A stretch of DNA of 64,000 bases, from NCBI GenBank assembly GCA_038501625.1, contig JAZAYU010000010.1:9693380-9757379 (forward strand). Direction: 5' to 3'. Source of the stretch: Corbicula japonica. Taxonomy: Eukaryota; Mollusca; Bivalvia; Venerida; Cyrenidae. The translations under genes were made by a program, and so were the position numbers. The notes beneath the pieces were generated by a model that ran no database searches, was not told the DNA's origin, and was given only the letters and a program-made list of their open reading frames with translations. The first letter of the stretch is position 1. Each line of letters begins with the position of its first letter. Positions 28,401-43,400 of the stretch are shown here, in pieces.

Positions 28401-31400
28401 TTAAGAAACATGTTTACATTTAATTTGTATAAGAAACATGTTTACATTTACCTGGTATAAGAAACATGTTTACATTTACCTGGTATAAGAAACATGTTTA
28501 CTTTTACCTGGTTTAAGAAACATGTTTACATTTAATTGGTATAAGAAACATGTTTGCATTTAACTGGTATAAGAAACATGTTTACATTTACCTGGTATAA
28601 GAAACATGTTTACATTTACCTAGTATAAGAAACATGTTTACTTTTACCAGGTTTAAGAAACATGTTTACATTTAATTTGTATAAGAAACATGTTTACATT
28701 TACCTGGTATAAGAAACATGTTTACATTTACCTGGTATAAGAAACATGTTTACTTTTACCTGGTTTAAGAAACATTTTTACATTTACTTGGTATAAGAAG
28801 CATATTTATGTGCAATAACTAAGAAATGATTTCCTTGGTGTTGAATAAAGAGACTAGCACTGATTTATCTTGCTACATAACAGTTTGTCAATATGCTAGA
28901 CAGTGTAATTGTGAGAATGATGGACCAGCAGAATCTGATCTAATCTATTTAATTGCCATCATTCCTTATAGCGGTAATAAACTGCATGCTTCAATAAAAT
29001 GCTTACAAGATTATGGCGACAATCAATGCAAGTGGGTCAAAGAAAAATTACCCGATAGGAATTTTACAAGACAGGGCTTTTCTTCCTTATATATCAGAGG
29101 CCTGTAAAAGGCCTCTTCCCAATCCGAAACGGAAAACCTACAATTAAGCGGTGTCTGGGATTCTCTTGAACAAACTTTACACATTAACATATTGGAAATT
29201 AAAGCTGGTCAGTTAACTATTACATCGTTTTGCAATAATAAAACCAGTTTACATGTAAGGATCTACACTGACAATACAACAACATGTGCATATATAAGCA
29301 AATTTGGGGGGAAACATTCACATCTGGATTACATTGCAAGAGATATATGTTATGGTGTGTAGCTAGAAACATTCATCTGACTGCAGCCCATATTCCAGGC
29401 AAAGAAAACACAGTGGCTGATAAACTATCACGTTCCAAAAATGATGATTTAGAATGGGCCTTAAAACCAAATATTTTCAGTGAAATTCACGATATATTCC
29501 CAAATATTTCAATTGACCTGTTCGCCTCAAAAGCTAACTGTAAGCTTCAAAGATACGTTTCGCATTACCCAGATCCTTCTGCATGTGCTGTCGATGCCTT
29601 TTCTTTGACCTGGAACAATGAGTTTGGATATATTTTTCCTCCTTTCAGTTTAATTCCACGCATTCTCAGGAAAGTTGTCGAGGACCTTGCAGAAGTTATT
29701 CTGATAGCATCAATCTGGCCGACGCAGAGCTGGTGGCCCAGCTTACACCATCTCATCTGCGGCGACTGCTATCGGCTGCCAAAGGTGAGACAGGTTCTAT
29801 CACTGCCACACAAGCAGGAGTACAACCACCCCTTGCCACAACTGAATCTCGGACTTTTTCAATTATCCGGAAATGTCTTAAAAACAAGGGAGTACCAAAA
29901 CAAGCGCGCAACATCATTATTAAATCATGGAGAGAAAGCACAAAGAAACAATACAACACTTACATCGAAAAATGGATCAACTTTTGTGACAGAAAAATTA
30001 ACCCTCTTCAACCCAACATCAACAACATCCTAGATTTCCTTTGCCAACTGTTTAATTCAGGCCCTAAATAAATGTCGATTGGGGTGGCAAGGTCAGCTCT
30101 GAGTGTTTTTCTTAAGCTGTGCAGCAACATTGATATTACATCGTTTGAAGAGATCAGCAGATTTATGAAGGGTGTGTTTAATGAAAGGCCGGCACTGCCG
30201 CGCTACACCACAACATGAGATGTCAATATCGTATTAAACTGTCTATAGACAGTGCAAAACAGTACATTATTGCAACTTTCATGTAAATTTTGCATGTTAT
30301 TCCTGTTGCTGACAGCACAGAGATGTCAAAGTTTGCATCTTTTAGAACTCTCCGATATAAATATTGCTAATGATTATGTTACAATATATCCAAATCATTT
30401 ATCGAAACAGTCAAAACCAGGTCATCATGCTAAGGTTATAAAGCTGAAAGCTTTTAGGGCAGATCGATCTTTATGCATTGTTCAAACACTAAAAGAATAT
30501 CTGACAAGGACTGAAGTCTTAAGGTCAGGAGAGAAATTGCTGGTAAGCACAATGAAGCCGTACAAGGCTGTCTCAAAAAGCACCATTTCGAGGTGGATAC
30601 GCCTGGTTATGCTTAAGGCAGGGGTGGGGCAGGAGTTTGCTCCCCACAGTGTGCGATCTGCATCTACCTCGAAAGCTAAAATTAAAGGTGTACCTCTAGA
30701 GGTCATAATTAATACAGCCGGGTGGTCAAATGCTTATGTATTCAGAAGATTTTATGACAAGCCTATTGAAAACCCACTTTCTTTTCAAGATACAATTTTG
30801 CCAGAGTGCATGTGACTTGTATTAATATAATGGTTAATTTACATTAATGCATAAATAACAGAATTAGAATTTTAAAAGCTGTTGTGTTTTATACGAACTC
30901 AAATCTTTGGAAAAGGATCATCTCTAAAATCTCTGTGGGGCCCTAAGGGGAGTTATGTGGGAGATGAAATTATAAAATTAAACGATACTTACCTTTGAAG
31001 AAGGTGAGGTAAAGTTTAGTTGTAATTTCATCGACCACAAACTCCCCAGGGGTCACACACCCACCCACCCACCCAACCCTTTAGATCCTTTTCAAAGATG
31101 TCAGGTTGTTGTCTCCTGCATGGCAGTTTGCAACAACTTGACAATATGCTCTGAAGACTGATGAGTAAGGATGGACGCTGCGTCATCTCTCTGTGTGACC
31201 CCTGGGGAGTTTGTGGTCGATGAAATTACAACTAAACTTCACCTCACCTTCTTCAAAGGTAAGTCTCGTTTAATTTTATAATTTTTTCCCCAATTGTGGC
31301 AGAGACTCTTCCCAAAATGCTAGGTAAGATGTCCAAAAACTTAAAATTAAAACTCCTCTGAGGGGTGTTGAAAAATTGAATTCTGAAAAATAGAGTGCTT

Positions 31401-34400
31401 AAAAAATTAGATTTATGTTAAAAATACCTATTACAATTCAATTTTATAAACTAGAACCCATCTTTCAATTAATTTTATTTTCCCCCCAAAAAAACAATTA
31501 TCGTGCATAAATTTCCCAATTGAAAAGGCCAGGGCCTCTTCCCAATTTTCTGATGAAAAGCCCTGAGTATTCTGCAAAAACCAAGCTCTAATATCACAAA
31601 AAATATTGTGCTCCAACTCGATTTTCAAATCAACATGTTAAAAACAAGTAAGCAATCACTAAGGCCGTAATTTCTTACCAAATAGCATGAATTCCAAGTT
31701 TAAGTATATGTCATTGTGTAGATACTACCTTAGCAAATGCTGGTATCAAAGAAACTTTTATCAAATTGCTTAACTTCTCAAAATGACAACGTAAGCTCAG
31801 CTTATGCAACACACACCTCAGAGGCAGATACCAGATACCCCTGGATCAAAATTGAGAATATTTAAATATTTATGATTGCACCAACACTGCTTAACTGTAA
31901 ACAGCATCCTGGTACCATATGGTTTTAGTACCATTAAAAAAGGGAATTAAACTGACAACGATGATACCAAGAATAGACCTTCTCATCAACAGAATGTTCA
32001 ACAAGTGCAGTACAAGATATTAGGGATACAGGTACTTACCGACAGAATTATCAACAACTGCAGTACGAGATATTAGGGATAGACCATCTATCAGCGCATT
32101 CAGCTGCGTGTGGTTGTCATTGTATGTTCCAAAATGTAAGATATTGTAGACACCGGCAGCATCAAACAACATCAATGCAACCCGTCCCTTATCCGACCCT
32201 AGCTGTATTCTGCAAAACAAAAATAAAACATTTTAGCACAAAAACGTCTACGTACTACTGATAATAAATAACAAGAAAGACACATGACACCATAATAAAT
32301 ATATATAAGAAATATGAAAATAAAATAAAAATACTGTCACAAAAGAACCTGTTGACTATCCTGTATTAAATTAGCAATTTTAAAAAAATCGAAAACATTT
32401 TCTTGGTTTAGCATATATTTCAATTGTAAAATAAATGTCTATACAACGTGACTGTCTACCTAGCAATCGCACGACTGTATTTTTTCCTTACTTCTGATTT
32501 TCTGGCTTTTAAATCACATAACTATGTAAATGCGTAAAAATTAATTTTATTAAACCAGCAAAAATATACTGGTCACAGTAATCGATTTCTAAAACACATT
32601 CCCTAAAATCACAGTATCTTCTGAAGTTGACCCTAGCCTCCATACATACACCTTTATACCGAGGGCAAACAGTGTAGATCCAGATCAGCCAGCACATCCC
32701 AGTGCAGATCCATATCAGCTGACACGGGTGTGCTGGCTGATCTGGATCTACACTGGTTGCACATGCATAAAAATGCTTATATAGGAAAGGGTTAAGCTAT
32801 ATGTTTACAGACAACATAGGTGTGCAATACAAAGTATCTTCCTTGAAACCAAAATATTTAGCTCTAAAAAAAGTCTATGACATAAGCCAGTGCTGAAGAT
32901 CATAAAACTAAGATTGGAGAACAGTCTAAAATCTCAAGCATCTGATTGATTGGTGACCAGTCATATCCTCTGGAGTTAACCCTTTCCTCCATAAATACGC
33001 ATTTTACGCCTATGCGGCTAGTGTAGATCCAAATCAGCCGGCACATCCGTGCCGCCTGATTAGGATCTGCACTGGTGGCATTTTGGTCAGAAATAACCTA
33101 ATCAATATTAAAGCAAACAGTTTAGATCTTGATCAGACAGCACGGATGTGCTGGATCCATGCCGGCTGATCTGGATCTAAACTGTTTGCCCATGCAATAA
33201 AGGTGTGTTTATGGAGGAAAGGGTCAAGGGGTTAGAGGTAAACAAATTGCACATACTTGTCAGCTAGTGTCTTTATCACAAATTTTATAAGAGCGAAGCT
33301 TGGCCCGATTTTCTGCATAGCCCCCGAGCCGTCTACAGCAAAAACTATATCCACCATGTAATTTAATCTTCTCGAAAATCCTGCAAGCAACATTGAATAA
33401 TCAATATAAATCTAAAGCAAACAGGAAAACAGTTTCTCATTAATTAAATGTCTATTATCATTTAAATATACTGCTCTTACTACAATTAAATTAAAGAAAA
33501 CCAAAGCAGCAAGTTATGTTTATATATATATACAGAACATTATTGTTTGTAAATTTCATCATGACTCGAATAACAGAAGACATTACATAAACCGAATTCA
33601 AAATTAACAGGATTAAAATTTTCTTTAACCCTTTCGTCCATAGATACACCTTTTTTGCATGGGCTAACAGTTTAGATCCAGATCAGATGGCACATTCGTT
33701 TTTGATTTGTTAGGTTATTTCTGACCAAAATGCATTCAGTGCAGATCCTGATCAGATGGCACGGATGTGTCGTCAGATCTGGATCTACACTGGTCGCACA
33801 TTCACAAAAATGCATATATATGGAGGAAAGGTTTTAAATACATTATTTTTCCAATGCTTAGCCTTTCAGCTATCAATTTCAAAACATTATTTTTATTTTA
33901 AATAGAAGAAGGAAATTATAAAATTACCTTTTAAAAATGCTATAATTTACGGTTGTTTCAAGGAAAAATATTATAACCGGCCATGTTTAGACTATTTTTT
34001 TGAAAATTAATAACTTCAGACCAAGAGAACTCTTCAGAAATTAATACTAAAGTTGAAACCATTGCTGGTAAAAATTGGTATGGTGTTTACAGGGGTTGAG
34101 GTTGTTGATTTAAAACATACCTGTGTAAAATGGTCATTCATTACATTTTTGCTTGCAAAATGCCTTGCTGCTGAAAACTGTGCAAATCTTAGTAAACATG
34201 TTTTGTGATAACAGATTATTTCTAAGAAACGGATCTTGTAAATCAAATACAAGCCATATTGGAGATACCACAACTTCATTGATATTCTGAATTGATCATA
34301 TGAAAGTACTTGTAGGATTTCATTGATCATATCTGAACTAGTAGGATAGCACAACGGTGAACTCTGGATATCTTAATACTTATAATTACAGCGGTGGATC

Positions 34401-37400
34401 CAAAGGTTGCTCGAAACCCCTTCTGGGGCAGCAGTATTTAATTTTTGTTAGAATTTGGCCAGAAAGTTTGAAACTATCATTAACTACCCTAAGACTGTCC
34501 CTAACTACACCCTTGTCCTTTTTCCTTTATAACCACATGTTTAACCTGAATAAATAGATTCCCAAGCCAAAACAAAGTTGGTAACTAGAACATATGCTAA
34601 TGGACAAAAGTTTTGTCCGGTAAGAAGATCGAAACATTTTGCATGCCAATTTTCAACACATCACTCTACCGGCATAACTGGCTCAGATTACAAAATTATT
34701 TTTTCACCAAATGCATAAAAATGTCCTCTTTCCGTCGATAGCAAATTTATGCCTGTATAAAGTACTAGCATTTTTGGACTTCACGCGTTTCAAAGATATT
34801 ATAGAAAAATATACCAGACAAGACTTTTTGTCCATAAGTATAGTTATAAGAAACATGCTTTGATACTCTACCTGTTGGCTGATAGGTTCCAACTGCAACT
34901 GAAACAAATAGAATTTAATTTTAAGTTTAAATTCACATTACAAATGCTGAATCCAGCTGTCATTGCAGTGATTTACCTTGTACTTTATAACAGGAATAGT
35001 CACAATTTATTTTTGCAGCTTTTAGGTTAACCTTTTATCCCATATATATGCATTTTAACACATGTGTGACCAGTGTAGATCCAGATAAGCCGGCACATCT
35101 GTGCCATCTGATCAGGATCTGCACTGGTCGCCTTTTGGTCAGAAATAACCTAATAAATCAAATAGTGAACAGTGCATATCCTGATCAGATGGCATGGATG
35201 TTCTGGCGAACCTGAATCTACACTGTTCAACCATGAAATAAAGGTGTGTATATGGAGCCCTTCACCCCATAGATATGAGTTTTATTCCATTTGTAGACAG
35301 TGCAGATCCAGATCATCTGGCACATCTGTGATGTCTGATCAGTTTCTACAATTTTACGTTCATTAGGTTTTTTCTAACAAAGAAGCAACCAGTGTAGATC
35401 GAGATCAGATAGCACTGATGTGCAGGCAGATTTAAATATAGACTGGTGGTGCACATGATAAAACCTTTATATAAGGAGTAAAGGGTCAAACAAAGTTTAT
35501 GCATTCAGATTAAAGTGATAACCCACAGTTTTAAACCAGAAATCGTCAATTGTCATTTTTTATTGAACTGTTTCTTTTTGAATGGAATTCAAATGACATA
35601 ATTATATTCAAACTAGGAACCATGGAATAATGTACTTTCACTAATGGCTACACCAATTATGCAAATAACATGGTAAAATATATTTCTATCTTACTGCTGG
35701 TTTAAAACAAATACCATCTATGTCTTTAACTTTTAACCCCATAGATAAACTTCTATACCAAAGGCGAACAGTGTTGATTAAGTCCAGTGGACACAAACAT
35801 GCCATCTGATCTACCCTGTTTACTTAAAAATTTAATAGGATATTTCTGAACAAGAAACAAAAAAGTGCATCTGTGCCGTCTGATCTGAATCTACATTTGT
35901 TGTGTTTATAAAGTAAAGAGTTAATCTAGAAAATTGCAAACCACTAAAACCATTGTTGGTTTCAGTATCTCTGTAGTGATATAAAATTGAAATATTGGAA
36001 GAATAATTTCTTCTTTTCTAAGAAAAGAGCAGCTGCTGGTTCGATGGAATTGCTCAAAATAAACATTAGCTGGTTTGTTTAAGATGGTGACTTCATAAAA
36101 GCATCATAAAAGTGACTATGTTTCAGATGGTAACTTCATAAAAACATCAAAAGTGAAATTTAACACAAGGCCACATACTAACAAAAAAACACAAACGTTT
36201 TTCTTCCTAAATCAGTACCTTAACCATTTCCTCCATTTACATGCTTTTATGGCATTAGCAAACAGTGTAGATCAAGATCTGCTGGCAGATCTGCGCCATC
36301 TTATCAGGATCTGCACTGTGCCCTTTTTGATCTATAATGTTATTTCTGACCAAAAAGCGAACAGTGCTGATCCTGATGAGACAGCACTGATGTGCCAGCT
36401 GGCCTGATCTGGATCTACACTGTTAGCACACATGTAAAATAGCATATTTATGCAGTAAAGGGTTCAATGATTTCATTAAGATTATTCCTCATTAACATCA
36501 AGGTATTTCCTACTAAATTGGTACCTTTTAATATTTTCTTTTTGATTATTCTTTATTAATCAGGAAGTATGGTAGGTTACCTTGATCAATTAATCCTATT
36601 AATTGAAAACATTACTAGGTTATTTATCTCTATTCATGTCTTTCATAATCTATAATTGAGTTTGACGCAGTTTATTAAAAAACTGGATTATACAGAAAAA
36701 ACACCTTTTTTTCTTTATATGAATACACACAGAAACTTCTGGTCATAAAAGCAAAAAAAAATCACTCATTATTAAAAACTACATTATCGGGGAGGAAAAG
36801 TGCATTTCAAGGATCAAGAGGAAAGCAGGAAAGATACGAGAATAAATTTACTGATTTTATTACGATAGTGACAAGCTAAAGTTAATTGTTTGATGAAATC
36901 CATTAGCTTTCAGGCAAAGAAGGCCTAACCCTGGAGGAAATGTCACAATAGATTTATAGGCATGTTATTAACATCTTATCGGTACATATTTGATGTGCGT
37001 CATTTTAACAGACTTTCCAAACAGTATGTATGCAAAATCCCTTACATGGAATTTTACAAACTGAAAAAAACTGGAATGTGTCCTCGTACAATGATGCCCC
37101 CACTGCTTCAACAACATTTGAGATAACAAAGGGCAATAACTCTGGTAAAATTGGCCGCAGAAAAAAAAAACAAACTTTTGTTACAATCATCTACACATCC
37201 TGCTTGATCATCTAGGTGCAATAAATCCGTCTGATAATTTAGGAGGAGTTGATGCATCAAGATTTGGAGGAGGTACGTACGTAGAGACGAACAAATGCTC
37301 CTCTATATGCCTCCCACTTTGTGAGGGCATATAGATCTGTTAATATTTTTACACTGTTTTGAAAACTCATTATAAAGTATTTTGAAAACTTACTCTTTTT

Positions 37401-40400
37401 CCATAAAACTCGTACTTATTCAACATCACTTAGATATTTGATCCAAAGACACTGAAAAGACCTGCATTTACAGATTTCTGTCTATATAAACTTCATTAAT
37501 GATTTTAAAACTTTTAATATCATACAACAATGAATAGTTTTTCTGTATAAAATGTGTCCTAGTGGTCTTTGACAAAGCTATTAATACCATAAAATCCCTA
37601 TTAATCGCTCTTAATCAAATGATTGCAGCAGCCCCATCCAAAAAAACTGAAAGATGAAAAAACAAAAAAACTTTTACTATGTTTACCTAATTACCAGAAT
37701 TAAAACAAGCATTTCACTAAGGTAAGTTTTTATCAACTGACAAAGGCACATGGTTTAACCCTTCACTCATTATATATGGGTTTAGGCATGTGTGATGTGT
37801 GTAAATCCAGATTATCAGATTATCTAGTACATATGTGCAATCTGATCTACACTGGTCAATCCTTGGCCAGATATAACCTATTAGAACAATGTAGATCCTT
37901 ATGAGACTGCGTAGATTTGCTGGCTGATCTGGATCTACACCGTTCACTCATGGAATAACAGCCATATCCCATCGAGTAAATGGTTAAAGTATCTCAAGTG
38001 CATTATCATAATTAAAAATGAAACTTTACTTTCAACTAAGTTTTGGTTACAGATATATATCAATAAAATATGCTTTTTTTATTCTCTGGCGCTCTTGTAC
38101 AGCCAAATAAGCAGTCTTCCTGACTTACTGTAAATTATCCCCGATTTATTTTATGCTTTTCAGTGAATTATAGAATTTTCCCGGTGAAATAAAAATGGTA
38201 TTTCACTGTGTTCAAACAGTGGAATATCATTTAATTTTCACCGATTTTTTCACGTTGGAATCCAAACGCACATAACATACAAAATGATAACGTTTAGAAA
38301 ACGGGCTCAAATTTGTATTTTTGACGTCAAGACATCACGACATAAAACAAACGGTTTTGGCGCCATTTCTTGCAACTTTTCTGTCAAATTCACGCAAATT
38401 TTGCACTAAAAGCATAAAATAAAAAGAAAATTTGTTTTAACCAGTGAAAGATAGAATTATATTTCACTCTTGAACTCCAGAATTCTGTAATTTCACTGTG
38501 GCTTCGCCACTCGTGAAAATACGTATTCTGGAGCTCACTCGGTGAAATATATTTCTATCTTACACTGGTAAAAACAAATATCCTCTATCTCTTCTCCAGG
38601 ACACAAAAATTACACATATTCATCATACAGCTTTCATGAAAGAATTCTTAAATAAAATTTTGTTAAGCTATGAATAAAAATATTGTAGTTTACCAAACAA
38701 ATTAAGATGAGAAACAAATATTATTTAATTTTGGGCAAAACTTGAGCATACATAATCTGTCTGGTGCTAACTGACAAAAGATGAGGTACTTGAAGGGCCA
38801 ATTTATAAGTATTACTACATGCACATCCTTTTACAGGTCTTCCTCTTTTACGGAGATCTTATTAAGCCTGCAGGTGTTTTTGTCTGGACAGCAGGAAACC
38901 CATTGATAAAGGATGCTTGAGTAAAGAGCCTTGTCCGCAATCTGGCTTTAGAAATGACTGTAAACATATCCGGTTAACACTTTTATACTGCCTAGACTTA
39001 TTTGCAGCATTTGTTTTCCTACATAATGACTGTAACCTGCTGGAAGGCACTTATCGTCTTGACGCAGAATAATACAAAGATTATTTGTAAGACGAGTTCA
39101 GAAACAAGATTTGGAAGATTAGTCCTAAATGTTTCTGGACGAAATGAATGTGGACGATTTTGAATGTCTCTAAAATGGAGCCCCTCATGGAAAAAGTCTC
39201 TTAAATGGAGCCCGTCATGGAAAAAAGGTTTCTTCTCAAAGCAAATGTCAATCCTTTAAATGACGTCATAAAGTTCAGTAGTCAACATATATTATTATGC
39301 ATTTCACAGAAAACATTAAAGTAAAATGTGTAACAAAATCGTCTATTGGTGATACAAAAATAATAGATAATTGTAAGTTCTGTCCAAATAATTTAACAAC
39401 TAAAATGTCAAAACTATCACCGAAGGCACCTTTTCCCGTGACATGCTTAAAACTACCTAAACTTCTCCCTTGACACATTCAAGTGTAAAGTTGATACTGT
39501 ATCTATAGTCCCTTTTAGATATTTAACCCTTTCCTGTATAGATACACCTTTATTGCTAGGGGGAACAGTTTAGATCCAGATCAGCCGGCACATCCGCGCC
39601 GTCTGATCAAGATCTAAACTGTTTGCTTTTTGATTCCATAGGTTATTTCTGAACAAAATGCGACCAGTGCAGATCCTGATCAGACAGCACAGATGTGCCG
39701 GCTGATCTGGATCTACACTGGTCGCACATGCGTAAAAATGCGTATATATCAAGGAAAGGGTTAACTGGATCTTGGCCTTTAAAACTTTTAGAATTCTTTT
39801 GTCCACCTATTTACTATTCAGGAAAAGTAATCTGTCCTGAAAAACAATGTGTCATATGTTTCTTTTTAAACAATTTTATCATAAATAAGCCCCATAAACT
39901 TACGCTCGTAAATGACATTCCTCACATTCTTAATGAAGGTAACGGAAGTCTGCTCATTGCCGGTGATGCCAATGATGTTTGACGTGTGGAAGGCAGTACC
40001 AACATCATAGGAAAGCTGATTTCTTTCACCCTCCCAGGCAGTTGAATCCGTACCTGTTAACAGTATATTATCATTTTAAGTGACTGGATTAGCTACCAAT
40101 TTATCCCTTCCGTTATGGCATGGGCGAACAGTGTAAATCCAGATTCACAGGCATTTCTGTGCCATCTGATCAGGATCTGCACTGTTCACTTTTTGATTAA
40201 CGAGGTTATTTCTGACCAAAAAGTCGAAAGTGCAGATCCTGATCTGATGACACAAATGTGCCGGCTGATTTGGATCTTCAGTATCGCCCATGCAATGAAA
40301 GGCATAAATATGGAGGAAAGGGTCAACAAACTATATATCAGTTTACTGTATACCTGAAAGTTTAGTTTATAATGTTTATAATGGTTATGTGTCAAGGCAC

Positions 40401-43400
40401 TTATTACGAATTCATCACACAAGCTCCTGACTAACTGTTCACTTTGTAAGCCCTGAAAATTGGGATTTGTCTTTTACAAAATGTTTTTAACACTACAACA
40501 TTATATGTGTTTCATCAGTTGTGACACAAGTGTTGCTCCAGATCAACTGTCGCATCCATGCTGATCTGGATCTGCTCTGGTCACTTCTTCATTAGACATA
40601 TCCTAATGAATCTAAAAGGAATCAGTGTAAATCCTAATCAGACAGCACTGATGTGCTGGCTGATCTGGATCTACACTGCCTGCCTATGAGATAACTGTGA
40701 TGCCCCATGGAGTAAAGGGCTAACCATACTTGAAAATTTAACATGACAAAAAAGACTAGAATGCAAGATCATAAAACTGATGCTGGGGAACAATCTGCAG
40801 CTCTAAGAAGCTGATTGGTTGAAATTGTGCCAACTCTTCAAATTGACCCATCAAATACTTGACATTGAGAATGGTTTCAAGTCTCAATTTAAGTATTTTG
40901 AGGTTTGATTCATGTAAAATAAAAGTATTTAAGGATCATTAATAGTCAGATCAGAGAATCAAAACACCTTAGCATTCATTTATCCAAAAAAAGACACTAA
41001 TAAAGTATGATTTATCTTTGAAAAGCCTGTCAAAGAACTTAACCCTCTCCTCCATATATTTGCATTTTTAGGCAAGTGTAACCAGTGAAGATCCAGATCG
41101 GTGCATTCTGATCAGCATCTGCACTGGTCCCTGTCTGGTCAGAAATAACCTGATAAATCCAAAAGCGTGTAGATCCTAATCAGACAGTATAAATGTGCCA
41201 GCTAATATTGATCTACACTGTTTGTCCATGTCATTAAGGCATATATAGAAGGAAAGGGTTAAGAAGTATATTTAGCCATTTGATGTCAACAAATCCACAC
41301 ATCTTACCTATTCCAAGTACAACTAGATACACAAATGGATTAGCACTATCCCTGAATGCATTTGCTCTTGCAATGGCCTGCTGAGTATTGCTGGCTGGTC
41401 CTGATGCTATCACCACAACGATTATCGGTACTGGGTTCGATGCCGACCAGGTTTCTTTGATCAGCGTATCTAGCTTTATGAAGACTTGCGTCAAGTTCCG
41501 AACACCGCTGTTGAAAGTGTTGAGTGTCATGGCATCTATTGCACGAAGTGTGTCGGCCTCAGAAAAGTAAGTGCCGATTTTGAATAAATGGTTATCTAGC
41601 GCCGAAACTCCATATTTGATGAGTGAAACGAGTGCTTCTGTACTTGAAATAACGAACCTGAAAGGAAAAACAATGCAATGCCATTCACATGTTAATGTAC
41701 AAACAATAAAGAATTTCTTCTCTTTCATGTATAAGACATCCCTAATGAAATGGATTTAAAGAGGAAAATGTTTTTTGGCAATGTATTCCAATTATCATAT
41801 TTCTATGAATGCATTTATATCAGAGGGCATGTAATTTTGTGGTTTTAATTTGTACTAATACGACAAATACAGTTTACTCCATTGATACACCTATTATCAT
41901 ATGGCGATAAATGTAGATTGAGTTCAGCCAGTGCCCAAGGTTATAAAGCTGAGCATGGAAACCAGTCTCAAATCTCAAGCATCTGATTGGCTGAAATGGC
42001 GACCATGTTGCCATTTCAGCCAATCAGATGCTTGAGGTTTGAGACTGGTTTCCAATCTCAGTTTTATAACCTTGGGCACTGTATTTGTCGTATTAGTACA
42101 AATTAAAACCAGTCGCCATTTCAGCCAATCAGATGCTTGAGATTTGAGACTGGTTTCCAATCTCAGTTTTATAACCTTCAACCCAGCACATCCTTTCACC
42201 CAGCACATCCATTCTACACTGTTCACATTTGATCAGAAATAACCTAAGAAGTCTAAAAGCAAAAAGATTAGATCCACATTTAAATGATACAAGCATAAAG
42301 GCCCGGTCACACAGAACTCCGCGTCTAAATCACGTACAAAAAGTCATGAAAATGTAGTGGACGTGGTCGTAAGTGGTAATTTTTGGTCAATTTTGGCTTG
42401 GCCGTGCTTTGAACGTGGTCTGGCTGTCAGCGGCTGTTCCACTACTGAAACACTGCCTAAGCACGGCTTACCACTTCCAGCCACGTGTAAGGTTAAAAAT
42501 AGGTTTGCGCGTGTTTGATGTTCCGTACCACCCTCCTCCTCCTCCTCCTCCTTCTTCTTCTTCTCTCAGCAAGGATATGTTGGGCCTGTATCAGTTGGTT
42601 CTGTTGGTGCTGAAGCATAAAGATGAGGGCATCACGACGTTGAGGGTTCATTTTCACCCCTTGACATCTAGACTGCAAGTGCTGAGGTCTCAGAAAATTG
42701 CGGTATTTATATGCCGCAAATCAGAAGTGAAACAGAAGTGATTAGGCAGTGAACAATCGTATTTAGCACTTGTTCCAGACGTCGTTTAAACGGGCTTAGG
42801 TAGTGCTATGTACGCTGAAAAATCCACTTGTCAGTGATAAGCCGCAAAACACACGCTATTTCCCATGATACCAACGCGTAACACCCGTCCGATGACCGTG
42901 CTCTGCCAGTGACAGACCGCTAAACTTTCGCGTCTCACTGCGTCTCCCCAAGTTTTAATCACTGCCGGAACACGGATTATCACGTGTGTTTCACGTGTGT
43001 TGCACGTCTTTACCACGTGTGTCACCCGTGGTTGTCCGCGGGCTAAAATTTTGAGCAGTTCAAAACTTTTTGCCGCGTCCGACGCCGTTTCGAATTCTCC
43101 CCGCGTCCTGCAACGTCCATAAATCGACTTTAGCTCGTCTTAAACTCGACACCAAGGCGAACAACATTGTCTGCTTCACAGGAGACCACTTTTTGACGGT
43201 TTTTTGCCGTGATTAAGCCGTAAATCGCTGTGTGACCGGGCCTTAAGTATTATGTTTCAAGATTACAATAACTTGAAAGTGGTATAACTAACATAAACTT
43301 AAATCAGTTAATCAGGATATCTCATTCTTGTCAGAAATTGGACATGTTAGCTGATCTGGATCTACACTGTTTCCCTATGGCATACGAGTCATAACTATTT

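Larger units (their letters stand above)
41874..43400. repeat. Family A element split by two later insertions
   Basis: TTTACTCCATTGATACACCT starts it. The family B palindrome interrupts at 41934. TACACTGTTCACATTTGATC, AGAAATAACCTAAGAAG and a TIR element at 42300 follow. TTAGCTGATCTGGATCTACA and CTGTTTCCCTATGGCATACG at 43348-43385 are the other end. Confidence 0.7.

Noticed and set aside
34034..34354. 106-codon minus-strand ORF
   Set aside because: No domain, no splice sites at usable phase for the VWA gene, and composition like the surrounding intron.
42373..42741. 122-codon plus-strand ORF
   Set aside because: Lies wholly within the 943-bp TIR element, includes the CCT/CTT tract, and shows no domain.
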